Shown here: piece after piece, positions 47,111 to 56,642 of the stretch
How positions within the stretch are numbered: the first letter of the stretch is position 1
Layout: every line of letters begins with the position of its first letter
Assembly (NCBI RefSeq): GCF_020880975.1
Contig: NZ_JAJIWP010000003.1
Location: 248,001 to 312,000 of the forward strand
DNA from: Mucilaginibacter sp. UR6-1
Lineage (GTDB): Bacteria; Bacteroidota; Bacteroidia; Sphingobacteriales; Sphingobacteriaceae
Direction of reading: 5' to 3'
DNA: 64,000 nt
Notes under the pieces: generated by a model
What the model saw: the letters and a program-made list of their open reading frames with translations, nothing else
Told to the model about the DNA's origin: nothing
The model's database searches: none
Translations under genes and position numbers: made by a program

Positions 47111-48133
47111 ATGAAAGTTTTAATGACATCAAATGCGAATAATCCTTACATAACTGAACTTGTAAAAGGATTGTCGACAGCACTGGAAATCAAGAATTCA
47201 GTTAATGATTTTTGGGAATCTGATGACATTTTTGATGTTGTTCATATACAATGGCCCGAAGAGTTATTTAAATGGTTGCCACCATCTGCTAAGGAAGTGG
47301 ACAAGTTTAAATATCGCCTTGAAATATGGAAAGAACGAGGGGCTAAAATTGTGGTTACAAGGCATAATGAATTGCCAAATAAAGAGAATGCTTTCAGCTT
47401 TAAGCCACTTTATGATCTATCATATTCGATAGCTGATGCAGTAGTACATTTAGGCCAATACAGTTTTGAACACTTAGCTGATGGTAGAACAATTAATCGA
47501 ATCATACCACATCATATTTATACAAGTTATCCAAATTCAGCTAATCGTAAGGAAGCTCGAAATGAGCTTGGCATACCTGAAAAAGCTAAAGTTATTTTAT
47601 GTTTTGGTAAAATCAGGACGCAGGATGAAAAGAAATTTATTTTTAATGCATTCTCAAAAATAAACATAACTAATAAATATCTCTTGATACCAGGGTTTTT
47701 TGAAAGATTGTCTTTTAAAAACTATCCGTTAAAAAAAATATCTATAAGGTTAAAACATATTCTAAAAAAAATGTTTTCCAATCAGTGGCTTGGTTTTAAG
47801 TTTGTGCCACATAATAAGGTACAGATTTTTTTTAATGCTGCTGATGCTGTTCTAATACCGAGGCTCGAAAATTTGACATCTGGAGTAATCTATTTATCTC
47901 TGGCATTTAATAAGTCTATAGTTGGGCCTGAAAGCGGAAATATTACTGAGATGTTAGATAAGTTTGGCTTTCCAAAATTTAATGCAACAGATGAATCATC
48001 TGTAATAGCTGCATTAGAGAAAGCATTATGCACGGAAGAGTTTTGTGATATTTCAGAAGCAGATAAAGTACAATTTTCTTTGTCTTATTCGGTCAAGCAA
48101 CATATAGACTTATACACCACCCTAACCCAATAA
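47111..48133 (+). CDS. Glycosyltransferase, GT-B fold
   Basis: A 340-residue protein, ATG at 47111 (an in-frame TTG at 47105 overlaps the previous stop and is not used). N-terminal MKVLMTSNANNPYITELVKGL and FDVVHIQWPEELFKW, then VTRHNELPN, a central PHNKVQIFFNAADAVLIPRLENLTSG-like GT4/GT-B donor-binding region (about 235-260), and a glycosyltransferase-type C-terminal helix. It has low similarity to well-known families by eye. AT-rich like its two upstream neighbours. Confidence 0.65.
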   Translation: MKVLMTSNANNPYITELVKGLSTALEIKNSVNDFWESDDIFDVVHIQWPEELFKWLPPSAKEVDKFKYRLEIWKERGAKIVVTRHNELPNKENAFSFKPLYDLSYSIADAVVHLGQYSFEHLADGRTINRIIPHHIYTSYPNSANRKEARNELGIPEKAKVILCFGKIRTQDEKKFIFNAFSKINITNKYLLIPGFFERLSFKNYPLKKISIRLKHILKKMFSNQWLGFKFVPHNKVQIFFNAADAVLIPRLENLTSGVIYLSLAFNKSIVGPESGNITEMLDKFGFPKFNATDESSVIAALEKALCTEEFCDISEADKVQFSLSYSVKQHIDLYTTLTQ

Positions 48134-48138
48134 CCCCC

Positions 48139-49038
48139 ATGTCCTCCCATACCCCATATATTACCATCATCATACCCACTTTTAACGATTGGGATCGGTT
48201 GGCGCTATGTTTGGGGGCGTTAGCCGGACAAACTTATCCGGTTGATAGGTTTGAGATAATCGTGGCTAATAATAATGCGAATGACAAGGTGCCGGATGGA
48301 TATGATCTACCTGGCAATTGTAAGGTGATCACCGAGTCTAAGCCAGGGTCATATGCGGCGCGTAATGCAGCGCTTAAAATTGCAAAAGGAGAGATATTAG
48401 GTTTTACTGATTCTGATTGTATACCATATGCTAACTGGATAAGTACCGCGGTCAATCATTTTAATAATCATCCGCAGTGTTACCGTATTGGTGGTAGTGT
48501 TGAGTTGTTCTATCAATCGGCTAAACTTACAAAGGCCGAACTGTACGAAAGTGTTTTCGCATTTAACCAGGAGCGTTATGTTAACGTTGAAGGTACGAGC
48601 ATTACTGCCAATATGTTTACCAAAAAGGAAGTATTTGATGCTGTAGGTGTGTTTGATGATACGCTGATGTCCGGTGGAGATTATGAGTGGGGCGTGCGGG
48701 CATTAAAAGGCGGTTTTGGTATTGATTATGTACCTGAACTGATCATCAAGCATCCGGCCCGGCATGATCTGAAGGAAATTGCTAACAAAGCGCGTCGCGT
48801 GGGTGGCGGACAAGCCGGTTTCCAGGAAAACAAAAAAGTAAGCAAGCTGGGTTACATGATCCGCTTTGTGAAAGAGGTTAGGCCCACAGGTGGCGATATC
48901 CGGTATATCCTGAAGAAAGGCAAAAATCTTTCATTAAGCCAAAAGCTCGACGTTTTTTTTGTACGGTATTATCTCAAGGCAGTACGTTCGGCAGAGCGAT
49001 ATAAAGTATTAACAGGCAAAAAAGCCAGCAGATTTTAG
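48139..49038 (+). CDS. Family 2 glycosyltransferase
   Basis: A 299-residue GT-A enzyme. N-terminal ITIIIPTFNDWDRLALCLGAL, YAARNAALKIAKGEILGFTDSDC with the DxD-type motif TDSDC (about residue 92), and GGDYEWGVRALKGG (acceptor side). It adds one sugar of the repeat unit. It starts 5 bp after the previous gene and ends 2 bp before the next glycosyltransferase, so the three are one transcriptional unit. GC content returns here to the level of the rest of the locus. Confidence 0.88.
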   Translation: MSSHTPYITIIIPTFNDWDRLALCLGALAGQTYPVDRFEIIVANNNANDKVPDGYDLPGNCKVITESKPGSYAARNAALKIAKGEILGFTDSDCIPYANWISTAVNHFNNHPQCYRIGGSVELFYQSAKLTKAELYESVFAFNQERYVNVEGTSITANMFTKKEVFDAVGVFDDTLMSGGDYEWGVRALKGGFGIDYVPELIIKHPARHDLKEIANKARRVGGGQAGFQENKKVSKLGYMIRFVKEVRPTGGDIRYILKKGKNLSLSQKLDVFFVRYYLKAVRSAERYKVLTGKKASRF

Positions 49039-49040
49039 GC

Positions 49041-49940
49041 ATGAAGTTTTCGGTCATTATACCTACATATAACCGTCCCGATTTTTTGAGGGAAGCATTA
49101 GCCAGTGTTGCCGCGCAAACTTATAGTAATTATGAGGTGGTGGTGGTTAATGATCATAAGCCTGATGAGGATATTGTAAACAAGGTGTGCAGCGAGTTCA
49201 ACAACGTAAAGGTTATACACCACGAGGTATCAATGGGCGGTAATGCTGCCCGCAATACAGGTATCAAACAGTCGGACGGGGCGCTAATAGCATTTCTGGA
49301 TGATGACGATCTGTGGTTGCCAACCAAGCTCGAAGAGCATTTTAAGGCTCACCAGGCTGGCATAAATGTAGGGTTGGTATACTCGGATTGTATATTGTTT
49401 AGTGATGAAAGCGATAAAACGAGCGAAGCGAAGCGTGATCTGCCTGCAGATGTGCTGAATGCTATGCGGCAGGGTGATTTTTGCCCCATAACAACTACTT
49501 GTGTAACCGTTACCAAGCAGGCGATAGAGGAGAGCGGATTATTTGATGAACAACTTATATCATTCCAGGATTGGGATATGTGGTTCCGTATAGCGCATAA
49601 ATACAAATTTGCACATGTGGCTAAATCGCTCATTAAGTTCAGGGAGCATTTTGGCGTACGCACATCAAAATCAATTGATAAACGTTTAAAGGGCTTGAGC
49701 CAGGTAGTACAAAAGTGGAAAAGTAAGGTAGACATGTCAGCGTTTAAAAGCATATTTTTGCGCAGAACTTACTATTTTTATGCTTGCGATCTTATAGCTA
49801 CAAATAATAGGTTAAAAGCGGTTTCTTATTCGTTTAAACTGTTAAACCCGGTTGTATTGAGTATCGATTCTGTAAAAAGATTTATAAAGGTATTGGTTGG
49901 TGTAATGCGTCCGGCGCGTGCATCCCAACAAAACTTATAA
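49041..49940 (+). CDS. Family 2 glycosyltransferase
   Basis: A 299-residue GT-A enzyme: KFSVIIPTYNRPDFLREALASV, GNAARNTGIKQSDGALIAFLDDDDLW with the metal motif DDDD (about residue 92), and FQDWDMWFRIAHKYKF. No transmembrane helix. It is distinct from the preceding enzyme, not a recent duplicate. The downstream polymerase gene starts 1 bp after the stop. Confidence 0.9.
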   Translation: MKFSVIIPTYNRPDFLREALASVAAQTYSNYEVVVVNDHKPDEDIVNKVCSEFNNVKVIHHEVSMGGNAARNTGIKQSDGALIAFLDDDDLWLPTKLEEHFKAHQAGINVGLVYSDCILFSDESDKTSEAKRDLPADVLNAMRQGDFCPITTTCVTVTKQAIEESGLFDEQLISFQDWDMWFRIAHKYKFAHVAKSLIKFREHFGVRTSKSIDKRLKGLSQVVQKWKSKVDMSAFKSIFLRRTYYFYACDLIATNNRLKAVSYSFKLLNPVVLSIDSVKRFIKVLVGVMRPARASQQNL

Positions 49941-49941
49941 C

Positions 49942-51189
49942 ATGACGCTAAAAAAGAATTTAGCTTTTATTTCGGTTTTTATGCTGATAGCTACCTCCGG
50001 GATACCATTCTTCCAGGGGCAGCTACCATTAATTCTTATAAGCCTAATGCTTACCGGGCTTACCTTTTTAATGCATACCAACAGGCAGGTTGACAGGCGC
50101 TTTCTTTTTTTTGTTGTTTTAGTGCTTTTGTTGCAAATATTTCAAGGCGCAACCGGTGGGCAATACTTTTGGTCAACATATTTTGGATTGATCATACGGT
50201 TTATATGGGGATACCTGGTTATACGTGTTACAAAAATTAACTTCCTGAAGTTATACGTTAAAATACTCTATTTCTTTTCTTACATCAGTATTTTCTTTTA
50301 CCTGGCAATGGTACTGATACCTAACTCACAAGCCATTTTTGAAAAGCTTTCATCACCATTTGCCTTTTTTCCATTCACACCAACAGTTGAAAATGCGCAA
50401 ACTTTTCACATTATTATATATAATTTTCATGGCTACAGGTATCTAACTCAATCCAATGAGTCGTTACAAATGATACGTAATTGCGGGCCGTTTTGGGAGC
50501 CGGGAGCCTTTGTAGGTTTTTTGATAATGGCATTGTTCTTTCTGTACATTTCTGAGGGAACCATCAAGAATAAAAAAGGCTTGATATTTATTATCGCTAT
50601 GATAACCACATACAGCACAACAGGTTACTTAGCACTTATGCTGTCGTTATATGTATTATTAAAGGCTGAATTTAACCGATATAAAGTAATCGTTATACCC
50701 TTACTTGCAGCGGTCTCTCTTTTTGCGTTTTTTAATGTGGCATTTCTTAACAACAAAATTAAAGACCAAAGCGCGCGCGATTCAGATAAATCACGTTTTG
50801 GCTCTGCCGCTCGTGATCTTGCATTTTTTATCGAAAGCCCGCTTTTTGGTCAGGGCCGTAATGCGGAAAGTGCGTACGGGCAGGCCACTTCGGGCGATGC
50901 CACCACTAATAATGGTTTAACCAGTACACTGGCCGGTATGGGGCTTTTGTACATGATAGCCTTTTCGTGGATGATGATCTACTCTTTAAAGCGGTTGAGT
51001 AAATTTTATCAGCGGCGTTCGGTGGTCCCGCTTTATTTTATCTTCCTGCTTATCAGTTTTTCTGAAACATATTATACCATACCATTTTTTATGAGTCTGG
51101 CATTTTTATATGTTATCACAGATTATAAGGCAAGATCAGCAGTAAAAACCGGATTAAATATCCCGCCGGTCAAAGTGTCATACACTTAG
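49942..51189 (+). CDS. Wzy-like O-antigen/capsule polymerase
   Basis: A 415-residue protein with about ten transmembrane helices and a large periplasmic loop (about residues 130-180, with NCGPFWEPGAFVGF). The fold pattern (SARDSDKSRFGSAARDLAFFIESPLFGQG and NNGLTSTLAGMGLLY) matches the Wzy/O-antigen-ligase group, in which the central Arg/Glu-Pro-Gly motif is typical. It would join repeat units in the periplasm. The ATG at 49942 directly after the previous stop is preferred to the GTG at 49918. Confidence 0.75.
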   Translation: MTLKKNLAFISVFMLIATSGIPFFQGQLPLILISLMLTGLTFLMHTNRQVDRRFLFFVVLVLLLQIFQGATGGQYFWSTYFGLIIRFIWGYLVIRVTKINFLKLYVKILYFFSYISIFFYLAMVLIPNSQAIFEKLSSPFAFFPFTPTVENAQTFHIIIYNFHGYRYLTQSNESLQMIRNCGPFWEPGAFVGFLIMALFFLYISEGTIKNKKGLIFIIAMITTYSTTGYLALMLSLYVLLKAEFNRYKVIVIPLLAAVSLFAFFNVAFLNNKIKDQSARDSDKSRFGSAARDLAFFIESPLFGQGRNAESAYGQATSGDATTNNGLTSTLAGMGLLYMIAFSWMMIYSLKRLSKFYQRRSVVPLYFIFLLISFSETYYTIPFFMSLAFLYVITDYKARSAVKTGLNIPPVKVSYT

Positions 51190-51227
51190 CACAAGCTATT
51201 GAGTTAAAAGGTACAGTTTATTAATAT

Positions 51228-52094
51228 ATGAAAGTAGCATTAGTTGTCCCAACATTTAACAGGAGCCAGATATTGATGAACCTGGTGGGTTACATCGAAA
51301 ATCAAACAGTAAAGCCCGATCTTTTTATTGTAGTGAATGATGGATCTACTGATAATACATCAGCATTACTGTCTGCCCATCCTTCGGTTATTGAACTTAA
51401 GGGAGATGGTAACCTTTGGTGGACAGGTTCAGTAAACCTTGGCATACAATACGTGCTTGATAATCATAAGGATATTGACCATATCATTCTTCAAAACGAC
51501 GATGTTATCATTGCTGATGACTGGCTCGAAACATTGATAGAAGTGGGAGAACAGAACCCTAAAGCGCTGGTAGGATGTGCTGCGGTTGATTATCGCGATA
51601 AGCAATCAATTACCTATGCAGGTAAGTATACCAATAGCTGGTTTGCCTTTAATAGTTTTGTTTATAAAGGTAAAAAGCTGGATGAAATAGACCGCGAACT
51701 GCCTATCTATCCGTTCGACCTTATTGGCCGTGGCATATTGATACCGGTTGAGGTATTTCATAAAATAGGCCTGTTTGATGCTGTGCACTTTAAACATCGT
51801 GGTGATACTGAGCTGCCTTTGAGGGCCAGAAAAGCGGGCTATAAACTTATACTATCCTTTAAACCGCTGGTTTTTGAAATGCCTGATAAAACTCACGGGG
51901 TTGACATCAAGCAAAAATATACTTTTAAAGATGTTAAACCTTTCTTTTGGGATTTCAGGTCATCAACCTATATAAAATACCGTTTTTATTACTCAAAAAT
52001 AGTGGCTGATAACCCGGTACAGTTCCTTACCTTTTTTACATTTAGTTTAATGGCGCATTCACGCAAATTTCTCAGGAGATTTAAACTGGTATGA
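51228..52094 (+). CDS. Family 2 glycosyltransferase, rhamnosyltransferase-like
   Basis: A 288-residue GT-A enzyme: KVALVVPTFNRSQILMNLVGYI, VVNDGSTDNTSALL, NLWWTGSVNLGIQYVLDN and ILQNDDVIIADDW (acidic motif NDD, about residue 88). The NLWWTGS segment is typical of enzymes called rhamnosyltransferases. The C-terminus overlaps the next gene by 4 bp (ATGA). Confidence 0.87.
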   Translation: MKVALVVPTFNRSQILMNLVGYIENQTVKPDLFIVVNDGSTDNTSALLSAHPSVIELKGDGNLWWTGSVNLGIQYVLDNHKDIDHIILQNDDVIIADDWLETLIEVGEQNPKALVGCAAVDYRDKQSITYAGKYTNSWFAFNSFVYKGKKLDEIDRELPIYPFDLIGRGILIPVEVFHKIGLFDAVHFKHRGDTELPLRARKAGYKLILSFKPLVFEMPDKTHGVDIKQKYTFKDVKPFFWDFRSSTYIKYRFYYSKIVADNPVQFLTFFTFSLMAHSRKFLRRFKLV

Positions 52095-52813
52095 GCAGTC
52101 CGTTACGCTATTTAAGGGGATTATCGCAATCGTTAAAAAAGCTGAGCCCGTCATTACACGGTAAAGTGCTCAATATGGCCAGCCGTTCGTCCGAGCTTTT
52201 TATGCTTAAAATTACCGATAAAGGTAAGGCGAACAAGGTTGAATACAGCAACGTATTGTTCAAAACAGTTAGCATCAAGTTTAATGGCAATAACAATACG
52301 GTGATATTGGGTAAAAATTCAAAGCTGCTAAACGTATCAATATATATTAAGGGCAGCGGCCATACTTTAACCATTGGCGAAAATTGCATCATGCAAAATA
52401 CTAAGCTTTGGTTTGAGGATGATAACAGTACTATTACCATAGGCCAGGGTACTGATATGCGCGGGGCTGCCATAGCGGTTACTGAACCATCGGGCAAAAT
52501 TACTATAGGTGCGGGTGGCCTGTTTGCCGCCGGGCTTGACATCCGCAATGGCGATTCGCACTCCATATTAGATAAAGCCACCGGGAAGCGCATCAACTAC
52601 GCCGTTGATATTACCATTGCCGACCGCGTTTGGATAGGCCGTGATGTATCTATACTTAAAGGGGCTAAAATAAGCAGCGAATCCGTTATTGGTACACGAT
52701 CATTAGTACCGGGTAAATATTATCCGCCTAACAGCTTGATAGCAGGTGTGCCGGCCAGGGTAGTTAAAGAAAATATTACCTGGGATGCAAAACGTATTTA
52801 TGACAACCAATAA
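52091..52813 (+). CDS. Hexapeptide-repeat acyltransferase
   Basis: A 240-residue protein with left-handed beta-helix hexads (NNNTVILGKNSKLLNVSIYIKG, ITIGQGTDMRG, ITIADRVWIGRDVSILKGAKIS) and the C-terminal GVPARVVKENI. The GT-typical N-terminus is absent. It probably transfers acetyl groups to a sugar of the surface polymer. It starts inside the last codon of the preceding glycosyltransferase, so the two are translationally coupled. The following 273-bp spacer is AT-rich and holds no gene. Confidence 0.8.
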   Translation: MSSPLRYLRGLSQSLKKLSPSLHGKVLNMASRSSELFMLKITDKGKANKVEYSNVLFKTVSIKFNGNNNTVILGKNSKLLNVSIYIKGSGHTLTIGENCIMQNTKLWFEDDNSTITIGQGTDMRGAAIAVTEPSGKITIGAGGLFAAGLDIRNGDSHSILDKATGKRINYAVDITIADRVWIGRDVSILKGAKISSESVIGTRSLVPGKYYPPNSLIAGVPARVVKENITWDAKRIYDNQ

Positions 52814-53086
52814 AGGGTTAATTGATTGATATGAGCTGTTTTGCAGAAAAAACATATAATTGATTAATTTATTATTAATATTCTATTTTTTTAAAGGTAT
52901 TTTTAAAAAAGTAATATTTAATTATTACTTTCGTGAAATTGAATACATTAATACCTGCCTAAATTTTATTTATAATTATAGTTAACAAACCGGGTTATTA
53001 AACAAACATTCAATAACTGAGGATAAATGGTGTAGTCGGGGTCCTCGTTAATCGTTATAAACAATTTAGTTGTAATTATTTAGCTA
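52814..53086. other. AT-rich spacer, no gene seen
   Basis: No reading frame or RNA gene. Words such as TATTACTTTCG near 52924-52934 could belong to a promoter for the MBOAT/SGNH pair, but no consensus TAnnTTTG is present. Confidence 0.4.
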
Positions 53087-54547
53087 ATGCTTTTCAACTC
53101 TATCCAATTCGTAGTTTTTTTAGTAATAGTATTAGTTGTTTACCGTTTGCTCAATCAAAAGGGCCGGTTATATTTTCTGTTGGCGGCAAGTTACTTTTTT
53201 TATGCCTGCTGGAGTTTTAGTTACCTGGGGCTCATATTTTTTACATCATCCTCCTGCTTTTTGTCAGGCCTGCTCATTGAAAAATCGCCCGATAAACGGC
53301 GGAAAAAGCTCTTCCTCACGCTCAGTATAGTTGTCAACTTCCTTATACTCTTTATATTTAAGTATTTTAATTTTTTTGTACAGGCTGCTCAGGATGTATC
53401 ATTCTATTTTCACTACCCGTATCATTTTGATTTTTTAGATATTCTGCTGCCTGTAGGTATATCATTCTATACCTTCCACTCTATTAGCTATGTAATTGAT
53501 GTTTACAGGGGCGAGGTGCAAACTGAAAAAAACCTTTTCAGGTTCCTGTTATTCGTATCCTTCTTTCCGCAGTTGGTTGCCGGACCTATAGCACGTACAA
53601 AAGATCTGTTGCCGCAGTTGAGGCATCTTGATAATTATAAATACGAAAATTTCAGGAGAGGCTTTGTACTGATATTTTGGGGTTTATTCAAAAAAATGGT
53701 TGTTGCCGATAGGTTGGCTATAGCCGTTAACCATGTGTATAACCATGTTGACCAGGCTTCGTCAGTTTCACTTATCATTGCCACCATCTTTTTTACTTAC
53801 CAAATATATTGCGATTTTTCAGGTTATTCAGACATTGCCCTGGGTGTTTCAAAGCTTTTTGGTATCGATCTGATGCTGAACTTCAGGTCGCCGTATTTCT
53901 CAAAAACGGTAACTGAATTCTGGCGCAGGTGGCACATATCGCTGTCAACCTGGTTTCGCGATTACCTGTACATTCCGCTTGGTGGTAACAAGGTATCACA
54001 AGGCAGGTGGATATTCAATACCGTGTTTGTATTTGTAATTAGTGGTTTATGGCATGGTGCCGCCTATACTTTTTTAATATGGGGTGCCATACATGGCATA
54101 ATGCTGGTTGTTGAGCGTTATGTATACGGTCGCAGTATCCGCAATATAAAGCCGGGTGTAAACCTTAAAAATATTTTAAGGTGGGCTGTTACCTACGTTA
54201 TCGTTATTATAGGTTGGGTATTTTTCAGGGCCAACAACTTGTCTGACAGTTTTGTAGTATTTGGTAAAATATTTGAGTTTAGCAATATAGCGACTGATGT
54301 TAAAAGCCTGTTTGTACCCGGTGGCGCCGAAAGCCTGATCGGCCTTAAATTTTATGATTTTGTGCTGGCCATCGTTTTTGTAATTATGCTGGTAACCATA
54401 TCATTCGCCGTACGCAAAACCGGGGTTATAGATGCCGTGCTGAACATGTCACTCGTGCCGCGCTGGGTATTTTACATAGGCGTTACCTTTTTGATATTAT
54501 GGTTCGGAAAATTTGGTGTTAACGAGTTTGTGTACTTTCAGTTTTAA
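53087..54547 (+). CDS. MBOAT O-acyltransferase (AlgI/DltB-like)
   Basis: A 486-residue membrane-bound O-acyltransferase with about ten transmembrane helices. Motifs: ILLPVGISFYTFHSISYVIDVYRG (about residue 122), FFPQLVAGPIARTKDLLPQL, the FWRRWHISLSTWFRDYLYIPLGG segment, and the catalytic His in ISGLWHGAAYTF (about residue 325). It moves acyl groups from a cytoplasmic donor across the membrane. Two bp after its stop begins an SGNH-type protein, the usual partner that finishes transfer onto the polysaccharide. Confidence 0.95.
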   Translation: MLFNSIQFVVFLVIVLVVYRLLNQKGRLYFLLAASYFFYACWSFSYLGLIFFTSSSCFLSGLLIEKSPDKRRKKLFLTLSIVVNFLILFIFKYFNFFVQAAQDVSFYFHYPYHFDFLDILLPVGISFYTFHSISYVIDVYRGEVQTEKNLFRFLLFVSFFPQLVAGPIARTKDLLPQLRHLDNYKYENFRRGFVLIFWGLFKKMVVADRLAIAVNHVYNHVDQASSVSLIIATIFFTYQIYCDFSGYSDIALGVSKLFGIDLMLNFRSPYFSKTVTEFWRRWHISLSTWFRDYLYIPLGGNKVSQGRWIFNTVFVFVISGLWHGAAYTFLIWGAIHGIMLVVERYVYGRSIRNIKPGVNLKNILRWAVTYVIVIIGWVFFRANNLSDSFVVFGKIFEFSNIATDVKSLFVPGGAESLIGLKFYDFVLAIVFVIMLVTISFAVRKTGVIDAVLNMSLVPRWVFYIGVTFLILWFGKFGVNEFVYFQF

Positions 54548-54549
54548 TA

Positions 54550-55542
54550 ATGGAAAAGAAGATATTAAGCAGAGGGGCAATATACTTAGTAACGGTTGTG
54601 GTTATTTGTGAACTGCTGAGCTTTATTGTTCCGGCAGAAAGTGTGACCGTGCAAAAAAACATGATCAATGCCGTGTATCTGCGGCGCGATAAAATTGAGT
54701 CGCTTGCTTTTGGCCGTTCGCATGGCGGCTCGCTTGATTATAATATTTGGGATAAAACCGGCAAAAACCTGTCAATGGGCGGGCAGGATATCGCCTCCAT
54801 TAAATACAGTCTTGACTATCTGTCGCCCGAGCTGCCTCATCTAAAAGAGGTGCTTATCTGTATTTCCTATTCTTCGTTATATTTTGATAATGAAGCACTT
54901 TCAAACGGTAACCTGAATGATGCGCGCAAGGGTTTATATGCGGCAATACCTTCGTACACGTTAATCTCCGCAAATGATTATAACAACATGGTTTTTGGTA
55001 AGCTGTTCGCCTTTATACAGGCCGATTACGGTTTCCGTAAACTGGTGAAAGCACTCAAGGATAAAGAAGAAAAAAAAGCATCAAAACAAGTAAGCCATAT
55101 TGTGGTTGATACAGCCAAGATACTGCAATCAGGCAAAATAGATGCTTTTGATCACAGTAAGGATAAAAAGCTGGCACTGCAATATAATCCGCAGATACGT
55201 GAACAGTACCTGGCATATCTTAAACAAATAGCCACTGAGTTGAAAGCAAAAAAAATAAAATGTATATTTTATACACCGCCGTTTTATAAAGCATATACTG
55301 ATAATTATCCGCCAAAGGATATTGAAGAGACTGAAAAGGTGATGGCTGAGCTTTGTAAACAAACAGGTACAACCTATTATGATTTTTCGGCATATAAAAA
55401 AATGGCTGATAATATAGCACTATACAGCAATGCCGACCATTTAAATGAGGACGGTAAAGAGGAATTTACCCAAGCATTTAAACAGGTATTGCGCGATGGA
55501 AAAGGCCCGGCTGAGTATCCGGGCTTGAAAATATTTAAATAA
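54550..55542 (+). CDS. Periplasmic SGNH-hydrolase-like acyltransferase partner
   Basis: A 330-residue protein with an N-terminal membrane anchor (residues 8-26). SGNH elements: SLAFGRSHGGSLDYNIW (block I Ser, about residue 56), and the C-terminal ADHLNEDGKEEF in which Asp and His form the catalytic dyad. It belongs with the DltD/AlgJ-X-like partners of MBOAT proteins and would perform the last step of O-acylation outside the membrane. It is co-transcribed with the MBOAT gene. Confidence 0.75.
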   Translation: MEKKILSRGAIYLVTVVVICELLSFIVPAESVTVQKNMINAVYLRRDKIESLAFGRSHGGSLDYNIWDKTGKNLSMGGQDIASIKYSLDYLSPELPHLKEVLICISYSSLYFDNEALSNGNLNDARKGLYAAIPSYTLISANDYNNMVFGKLFAFIQADYGFRKLVKALKDKEEKKASKQVSHIVVDTAKILQSGKIDAFDHSKDKKLALQYNPQIREQYLAYLKQIATELKAKKIKCIFYTPPFYKAYTDNYPPKDIEETEKVMAELCKQTGTTYYDFSAYKKMADNIALYSNADHLNEDGKEEFTQAFKQVLRDGKGPAEYPGLKIFK

Positions 55543-55786
55543 ATATTTATTTAACGTTATGGCAACAAGTTAACTATGCCTTATTCCTGCTGGGTGTTAA
55601 TTAATTGTTGCGTTAATAAAATTTTATTTTATTAGATCATTTATTAAAAAAATAGTATTTTTATACGCGTTTTAATGAAAATATCTATATCGATAAATAT
55701 CGGCCTATAAGTATTAAAAAGCAATGATCAGGGAATGAAACCCTGGCAAAACATATTTTAAAACAGTTATCCACGTCATTACACCT

Positions 55787-56611
55787 ATGAGTAGATGGAA
55801 ATATATTAAAACAGTAAAATTATCTGACCTATCCTTTCAACGGATAAAAAAGGTAATCATGAACCGTTTAAAATATATTCCGCATTCGCTGGCCTGGAAA
55901 CTGGATACCCCACCTGCAAAACAAAGCAAGATCAATCTCGATCATTACCGCGATCTGCATAAAGGCAAACGTTGCTTTATTGTAGCCAACGGCCCCAGCT
56001 TAAAGAAAACCGATCTTACAAAACTCGATACAGAGTTTACCTTTGGCATGAACCGCATTTACCTTTCAGGTTTTGAGCCAACCTACCTGGTGGTTACTGA
56101 TATTGAAACCATGCTGAAGCAGTTTACTGCCGAGTTTAGAGAGCGTGGCGGGCCAAAGTTTTATAACTGGCGCACACGCAACTGGTTTAAGAACGTACCC
56201 GATCTTACCTTTATTAACCTGGATTATAACGCGCGCTTTTCAACCAACCTTAATGAGTCAGGCTGGGGTGGGCATAGCGTAACCTTTTTGTGCCTGCAGT
56301 TAGCTTATCATATGGGTTTTACCGAAGTGGTGTTAATAGGTAAGGATCATAGCTATAAAGGGCAGGGCGTACCAGGCCAGTTTGTAGCGGCAACTGATAA
56401 GGAAGAGAACCATTTTATAAAAGACTATATACCTAAAGGCAAAGGCTGGAAGATACCCGATTACAAAGGTGAAGAGCTGGCCTACGAACTGGCGCGTGAT
56501 GCTTTTGAGAAAGATGGCCGCAAGGTTTACGATGCCACAATAGGTGGTATGCTTGATATTTTTGAGAAAAAGGATTACGATTCGTTTTTTACCAAAGAGC
56601 AGTTGGCATAA
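55787..56611 (+). CDS. MptE-like (DUF115) protein, possible CMP-sugar transferase 1
   Basis: A 274-residue protein. Central motif GKRCFIVANGPSLKKTDL (about residues 58-75) followed by FGMNRIYLSGFEPTYLVVTDIE resembles both the DUF115/MptE family and the nucleotide-binding GPS motif of Campylobacter-type (GT42) sialyltransferases. MAF/DUF115 proteins transfer nonulosonic acids to flagellin. Together with its neighbour cytidylyltransferase this argues for transfer of a CMP-sugar. Similar protein: 61743-62822. Function is inferred. Confidence 0.62.
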   Translation: MSRWKYIKTVKLSDLSFQRIKKVIMNRLKYIPHSLAWKLDTPPAKQSKINLDHYRDLHKGKRCFIVANGPSLKKTDLTKLDTEFTFGMNRIYLSGFEPTYLVVTDIETMLKQFTAEFRERGGPKFYNWRTRNWFKNVPDLTFINLDYNARFSTNLNESGWGGHSVTFLCLQLAYHMGFTEVVLIGKDHSYKGQGVPGQFVAATDKEENHFIKDYIPKGKGWKIPDYKGEELAYELARDAFEKDGRKVYDATIGGMLDIFEKKDYDSFFTKEQLA

Positions 56612-56642
56612 GCTGATAATATAAAGTACAAATAAATTATTA

